A program made the position numbers and the translations under genes. A stretch of DNA of 46,689 nucleotides from Thermoplasmata archaeon (GTDB lineage: Archaea > Thermoplasmatota > Thermoplasmata > Thermoplasmatales > Thermoplasmataceae). The stretch covers positions 1 to 46,689 of the forward strand of contig JAJZJR010000014.1 in the NCBI GenBank assembly GCA_021810045.1, given 5' to 3'. The notes beneath the pieces were generated by a model. The model worked only from the letters and a program-made list of their open reading frames with translations, did not search any database and was not told the DNA's origin. The first letter of the stretch is position 1. Each line of letters starts with the position of its first letter. Positions 42,332 through 46,689 of this stretch are shown piece by piece.

Positions 42332-44200
42332 TTGCGTGAAACCTGGGGATTGAGGGATTATCAGGACAGTCTGGTTGACTATATTATTTCCAGACTCCAG
42401 GATCACGAAGCTGTTGCAATTGAAGCCCCTACAGGATCTGGAAAAACAATCACTGGACTTTGTGCAGCAGTTGAATTTGCATCAAAGACAAAGAGAAAAG
42501 TCCTGTACCTGACAAGAACCAATTCCCAGCAGGAACAGGTTCTGAAGGAACTCCGGAAAATAAACCTGAAGGAGCGGATAAAAGCTGTCCCTATACAGGG
42601 CAGGCACAACCTTTGTCCTCTTTATATGGAACTTGAAGAAGGGTCAGATTTTTCCTCAGATTCCCTTTCAAGGTTCTGCAACAGCAGGAAGAAGAAAGTC
42701 AGGGATGGAGACAGCAAAGCATGCAGATTCTATAATGACAAGGTAAGGGCCAACAGTACCCAGGAGGTAATATACACGGAAATACCTGATGCTGACAAAT
42801 TCCTGGACTATGGAATAAAGAACACCGTATGCCCGTATGAATCCCTTAAGCTGGCTGCCTCGAATGCCGATGTTGTTGTTGCCCCTTATTCGTATTTTCT
42901 CAATGGTTTCATTGCAGACAGGTTCCTCTCCAGATGGGGTGTGTCCAGGGAAGACCTTGTTGTTGTAATGGATGAGGCCCACAATCTTCCTGACCTTGCA
43001 CGTGAACTGTCATCTTATGAAATAACACTGAAAAATATAGAACTGGCAGAAAAGGAGGCCCAGGAGTATGGTGATTCTGAACTGTCTGAGAGATTCAGGG
43101 CCACAGATTATTGTGAAATGCTCAGGAATGCCATTATAGACCTCAGGGAAGAACACCTTGAACAAAGGGATGAATCGAGGATACAGTTCAGGGATCTTAT
43201 CGAATATGCTGCGATTGGTGCCAAAATCTCAATTGAGGATTTCTGGTCTTATACCTCAATCTTTGCTCTATTCGGTGAGATGATTACACAGAAGAAAGAG
43301 GACATGGACAAGGTTCCCAGATCACATGTCCTTGCACTGTCAGGTAAAATGCTTACCTGGAGGGAATCCGAGGATGACAGTTATGTGGCAATTGTGTCCA
43401 ATGATGATGATGGAAAAGTAGAGGCTTTCTGCATGGAGCCAAGAGGCATACTTGACCCTTTAAGGAAATCAAAGACCATCCATATGTCAGGGACACTTGA
43501 ACCTTTCAAGATCTACAGGGACATAACAGGATTCTCTGATCTCCCTGCAAAGAAGATGAGAAACATTTTCCCGGAAGAAAACAGGCAGATCATTTATTTT
43601 GATGACATCTCGACGAAATATGATGAATTTACACAGGAACAGGCAGAGAGGCTCAGAGATCTTATTGCATCAATCATTGAGAAGGTTGGCAGGAAAACGG
43701 TGGTTTTCTTCACATCGTATAACCTTATGGACAGAATAATCCAGCTTGGATTGAATTTTCACTTCCTCGCTGAATCCAGAAGGACAAGCCAGCAGGACCT
43801 CATGAATCTTCTGGAAACCTTCAGGAAGGGTAAAGCACCCCTGTTTGCTGTAATGGGTGGAAGAATATCTGAAGGAATGAACTTCCCCGGTGAACAGCTT
43901 GAAGTTGTTGTTATTGCAGGAATCCCCTATCCTAGACCAGATGCCAGGCATAAAGCACTTTTCGCATACTATGAAACCGTACACAGGAACGGTTGGGAAT
44001 ATGCAGTAACCTTTCCTGTTCTTGTGAAAATGAGGCAGGCCATGGGGAGACTCATAAGAAGTGCAGATGACATTGGTTCAGCAATAATTTTGGACAGAAG
44101 GGCAGCTTATTTCAGATCATATATACCGGAACTTATGCTTTCACATGACCCTGTAAAAGATTCTGCGGACTTTTTTGAATTGCGAAAGAAAAGAGCATAG
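42332..44200 (+). CDS. xpd: XPD/Rad3-type DNA helicase
   Basis: 622-aa 5'-3' superfamily 2 helicase of nucleotide excision repair. Motif I is EAPTGSGKT (31-39), motif II VMDEAHN (DEAH box), motif III HMSGTLEP, motif V AVMGGRISEGMNFPGE and motif VI RQAMGRLIRS. Four cysteines (C95, C116, C131, C167) are spaced like the iron-sulfur ligands of XPD. The start is TTG with an AGAGG site 7 nt upstream. It follows the TPR gene closely. Subunits of TFIIH are absent in archaea, so it probably acts alone. Confidence 0.93.
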   Translation: MRETWGLRDYQDSLVDYIISRLQDHEAVAIEAPTGSGKTITGLCAAVEFASKTKRKVLYLTRTNSQQEQVLKELRKINLKERIKAVPIQGRHNLCPLYMELEEGSDFSSDSLSRFCNSRKKKVRDGDSKACRFYNDKVRANSTQEVIYTEIPDADKFLDYGIKNTVCPYESLKLAASNADVVVAPYSYFLNGFIADRFLSRWGVSREDLVVVMDEAHNLPDLARELSSYEITLKNIELAEKEAQEYGDSELSERFRATDYCEMLRNAIIDLREEHLEQRDESRIQFRDLIEYAAIGAKISIEDFWSYTSIFALFGEMITQKKEDMDKVPRSHVLALSGKMLTWRESEDDSYVAIVSNDDDGKVEAFCMEPRGILDPLRKSKTIHMSGTLEPFKIYRDITGFSDLPAKKMRNIFPEENRQIIYFDDISTKYDEFTQEQAERLRDLIASIIEKVGRKTVVFFTSYNLMDRIIQLGLNFHFLAESRRTSQQDLMNLLETFRKGKAPLFAVMGGRISEGMNFPGEQLEVVVIAGIPYPRPDARHKALFAYYETVHRNGWEYAVTFPVLVKMRQAMGRLIRSADDIGSAIILDRRAAYFRSYIPELMLSHDPVKDSADFFELRKKRA

Positions 44201-44239
44201 CCGGTAAACAAATTTATACGTCACTTAAATCCCTCCCTG

Positions 44240-46054
44240 TTGAATCCGTTCAAGGGCAATGAGGTATTGAGAAAAAGCATCCGGCAGATGCTTGACAAGG
44301 GTACCGTTGGAAAATGGGTATTCGTAGGGCTGCTTATTGGAATTATTGCGGGTCTTGGCAGCCTCGCGTTGTACGAAGCAATATCACTTGTCACCAGACT
44401 GATGCTGACCGGAATAACGGGTCTTGTACTTCCTACAGAAGGGATTGCAGGCCAGACTGCCTCATATTCACTTGGCCATTACAAACCATTCCTCATACCA
44501 GTGTCCACAGTCCTTGGAGGCCTCATTTCTGGTTTTATTGTCTACAGATTTGCACCAGAGGCAGAAGGACATGGAACTGATGCAGCAATCAGTGCATTTC
44601 ATTATAACAACGGCAAGATCAGGAGAAGAATTCCTCTGGTAAAACTGGTTGCTTCTGCAGTAACTATTGGATCAGGAGGGAGTGCAGGAAGAGAAGGCCC
44701 AACTGCCCAGATGGCAGCAGGATTTGGATCATTTGTGGCTGATGCCCTGAAACTTTCAGACAGCGACAGAAGAATTGCAATGGCTGCAGGTATCGGCTCC
44801 GGAATAGGGAGTATTTTCATGGCCCCTCTTGGAGGAGCACTCCTGAGTACTGAGATCCTTTACAGGCAGGATTTCGAGGTTAAGGCCCTGATTCCCTCCA
44901 TCATTGCTTCAATTACAGGATATGCAATTTTTGGTTATCCCTTTGCATACAAACCTCTTTTCACAATACCTGGTAGCACATTCCTTGGATTTTCCCACCC
45001 CGGTGCCCTTATAATTTACCTTATTGCAGGTATTGTTGCTGGCCTTGGAGGAATCCTTTACGTGAAAATGTTCTATGGAATACAGGCCCTTTTCCTGCGT
45101 ATGGGCAGGATTTCAAAATATTTTAGGCCAGCCATAGGCGGCCTGATAGTTGGCCTTATAGCCATTGAATACCCGGAAATACTTGGTCTGGGTTACGGCT
45201 GGGTACAGCTCATATTTTTCAACAACCTGGCACTTCTTCCCCTGTATATTCTGATTATCCTCTTCTTCCTCAAGATTGTAGCCACGTCATTGACCATAGG
45301 ATCTGGCGGTTCAGGAGGTGTTTTTGCACCTGGAATTGTAACAGGTGCATTCCTTGGTGCGGCCATGGGAGTCCTGATACACCCATACTTCCCGTACATC
45401 AATGTGGCTGAAATCACCATTGTAACAATGATTTCCTTCTTTGGTGGAATTTCAAAAGCACCTATTTCCGTTCTCATTATGGGTACTGAGATGACAGGAG
45501 GATTCGGGCTTTTCCTTCCTCTGATGCTCGCCACCACTGCCTCATATTACGTTTCTGGAACCAAGTATTCAATTTACAGAGCACAGGTGAGGAACAGAGA
45601 GGCTTCCCCCGCCCACAGGGCAGAATATGAAAAGCCTGTCATGGATCAGGTGTCTGTTTATGATGCCATGGTGGTGAACTACCCTTCCACCGATCCCGAC
45701 AAACCTCTGAATGAAGTTATTTCCATCCTTAGATCCACGAAAACAAAAGCAATCGTGGTTGAGAAAGATCATATGCTTCTCGGAACTCTTTCAATAGAGA
45801 ACATAAGGCCGGACATGTCGCTCACAACCACAAAAGTAAAGGAAGTTATGGCAACGGAACCTGCCATAATTACCCAGGATGAGAATATTCACATAGCCCT
45901 TGAAATGCTTACTAGAACCCCATCAGGCAAACTTGTTGTAGTTGATTCCAGCGACAGAAAGAGAGTCCTTGGAACCATAGGATTTGCAGACGTTGCAGAA
46001 GCCTACAACCGAGAGGTCAGGAAAATAAAGCTGCGGCAGATGGAACAGACCTGA
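44240..46054 (+). CDS. ClC-type chloride channel/antiporter with CBS domains
   Basis: 604 aa. The ClC membrane core (about 30-450) shows GSGGSAGREGPTAQ (anion site and gating glutamate), GIGSIFMAPLGG and GSGGSGGVFAPGI (GxFxP). It is followed by two CBS domains (about 475-600, for example VMATEPAIITQDENIHIALEM). An STEILYR glutamate lies where CLC-ec1 has its proton-path glutamate, so an H+/Cl- antiporter is possible. The TTG start has a TATA (AATTTATAC) about 27 bp upstream. Confidence 0.9.
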   Translation: MNPFKGNEVLRKSIRQMLDKGTVGKWVFVGLLIGIIAGLGSLALYEAISLVTRLMLTGITGLVLPTEGIAGQTASYSLGHYKPFLIPVSTVLGGLISGFIVYRFAPEAEGHGTDAAISAFHYNNGKIRRRIPLVKLVASAVTIGSGGSAGREGPTAQMAAGFGSFVADALKLSDSDRRIAMAAGIGSGIGSIFMAPLGGALLSTEILYRQDFEVKALIPSIIASITGYAIFGYPFAYKPLFTIPGSTFLGFSHPGALIIYLIAGIVAGLGGILYVKMFYGIQALFLRMGRISKYFRPAIGGLIVGLIAIEYPEILGLGYGWVQLIFFNNLALLPLYILIILFFLKIVATSLTIGSGGSGGVFAPGIVTGAFLGAAMGVLIHPYFPYINVAEITIVTMISFFGGISKAPISVLIMGTEMTGGFGLFLPLMLATTASYYVSGTKYSIYRAQVRNREASPAHRAEYEKPVMDQVSVYDAMVVNYPSTDPDKPLNEVISILRSTKTKAIVVEKDHMLLGTLSIENIRPDMSLTTTKVKEVMATEPAIITQDENIHIALEMLTRTPSGKLVVVDSSDRKRVLGTIGFADVAEAYNREVRKIKLRQMEQT

Positions 46055-46070
46055 AATTTTTACCATAGCC

Positions 46071-46110
46071 GAGCGGGAAAGCCCACACCATTTATGGGTG
46101 GGATGAAAGC
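46071..46110 (+). repeat. Hairpin of IS605-type end before tnpB
   Basis: CCCACACC (46082-46089) pairs with GGGTGGG (46096-46102), with one bulged A, and is flanked by GAAAG and ATGAAAGC. The layout is like the subterminal hairpins of IS200/IS605 ends. It sits between the ClC stop and the tnpB start. Whether it is the left end of this element or a right-end remnant of another copy is undecided. Confidence 0.5.
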
Positions 46111-46171
46111 GAGGCATAACATTTAGTGGAATAAACAACTTTAAGTAATATAACTAAATAACTTAAATACG

Positions 46172-46689
46172 ATGTTAAGAGCCTACAGATACCGATTGTA
46201 CCCTTCCGAAGATCAGAAGGTGATGCTTGCGAAGCATTTCGGTAGCTGCAGGTTTGTGTGGAACCATTATCTTGACCTGAATAACAGGCGTTATGCAGAG
46301 ACTGGAAAAGGTACATCATTCAAGCAGATGTGCAAAGAACTGACACTTCTGAAGAAAGAGGATGAATACCTATGGCTGAAGGATGTGAATTCACAGAGCC
46401 TTCAGCCGTCATTGCTCCATCTTGAGACCGCATACAGGAGATTCTTCAATAAACTGGGAGAAGAACCGGTTTTCAAGGGGAAGCACAAGAGAAAGTCCTT
46501 CACGGTAACACAGAGATTCAGGGTAGAGGATAATAGATTGGGTATTCCCAACTTTAAAGAGTCAATTAAGATGTTCAGGCACAGGGATTTCAACGGTCAG
46601 GTGAGAAGCATAACGATCTCACAGGAACCATCAGGGAAGTATCATGCTTCAATCCTCGTGTATGAACAGGATCCTGATATTCAGCAGAT
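46172..46689 (+). CDS. tnpB: IS605-family TnpB (OrfB), 5' part
   Basis: An open frame from ATG to the window edge, 172 residues. It begins LRAYRYRLYPSEDQ, has CRFVWNHYLDLNNRRY, and then KHKRKSFTVTQRFRV and VRSITISQEPSGKYHASILV, all typical of the N-terminal region of TnpB RNA-guided nucleases (IS200/IS605, IS1341). The RuvC-like catalytic and zinc parts lie beyond the edge, so intactness is unknown. No tnpA was seen upstream. AACTTAAATACG just before the ATG could act as a promoter. Confidence 0.85.
   Translation, partial: MLRAYRYRLYPSEDQKVMLAKHFGSCRFVWNHYLDLNNRRYAETGKGTSFKQMCKELTLLKKEDEYLWLKDVNSQSLQPSLLHLETAYRRFFNKLGEEPVFKGKHKRKSFTVTQRFRVEDNRLGIPNFKESIKMFRHRDFNGQVRSITISQEPSGKYHASILVYEQDPDIQQ

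Noticed and set aside
6049-46319. Many opposite-strand or out-of-frame ORFs of 60-200 codons inside carB, srp54, rrp41, mutase and other genes
   Set aside because: They lie wholly inside well-supported genes and mirror their codon bias; none shows a family motif.
1-46689. CRISPR array, restriction-modification or toxin-antitoxin system
   Set aside because: No regularly spaced repeats and no cas, methyltransferase-endonuclease or paired toxin gene was visible. The RHH protein is too long and lacks a toxin neighbour.

Overview
The window comes from an archaeon, most likely a member of the Thermoplasmata (Thermoplasmatales-like). The evidence is archaeal information-processing genes (SRP54, TFS, Rpo4, Rpo12, eL21, eL43, Pus10, exosome Rrp4/41/42, SBDS, proteasome alpha, Gins51, XPD, XerA), two geranylgeranyl reductases and a GGPP synthase for archaeal lipids, AGA/AGG-dominated arginine codons, and many genes with a TATA box about 20-30 bp before the start codon, as in leaderless transcription. 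The species cannot be named from the sequence alone.

Layout. 1-1.1 kb: the 3' end of an ISL3-like transposase, tRNA-Ser(CGA), a small Cys-rich ORF and a CoA-binding protein. 1.2-5.7 kb: transcription factor S, SRP54 and two different geranylgeranyl reductase-family flavoproteins. 5.8-11.8 kb (minus strand): a zinc-ribbon miniprotein, sfsA, carA, carB and nth, mostly overlapping. 12-16.8 kb: kbl and mqnD, each followed by a stem-loop plus U-tract, then carbamate kinase, a phosphoribosyltransferase with a putative C-terminal winged helix, and an SPFH protein. 16.8-24.2 kb (minus strand): a compact core-machinery run psmA-sdo1-(282 bp gap)-rrp4-rrp41-rrp42-rpl37ae-rpoP-pus10-rpl21e-rpoF-DUF655-ksgA.

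24.5-28.1 kb is the most accessory-looking part: a ribbon-helix-helix regulator with a V4R-like C-terminal domain, a multi-pass membrane protein, a zinc-ribbon protein, and an MFS transporter divergent from a winged-helix regulator. 28.1-32.8 kb holds a TatD-like hydrolase, Gins51, RNase P RNA, a small Cys/His protein, a family 2 glycosyltransferase and a UbiB/ABC1 kinase. 32.8-36.3 kb has Hsp20 and a three-gene B12-dependent acyl-CoA mutase operon (large subunit, B12 subunit, MeaB GTPase). 36.4-46 kb has a ferritin-like protein, rpe, an MDR oxidoreductase, xerA, GGPP synthase, rnhB, a TPR protein, XPD helicase and a ClC channel with CBS domains. An IS605-type tnpB runs off the right edge, preceded by a strong hairpin.

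Functionally the window is mostly housekeeping: RNA processing and decay, protein turnover, pyrimidine/arginine precursor synthesis, ether lipid synthesis, a menaquinone gene, and acyl-CoA catabolism. Genes too short for routine ORF calling were read directly from the sequence (rpoP, a 41-aa zinc ribbon), as were the tRNA and the RNase P RNA. The least explained signals are two putative domain-fusion regulators, several perfect dyads between TATA boxes and starts, and a number of small zinc-binding proteins. Both window edges touch insertion sequences. No CRISPR array, rRNA or phage structural gene was seen.
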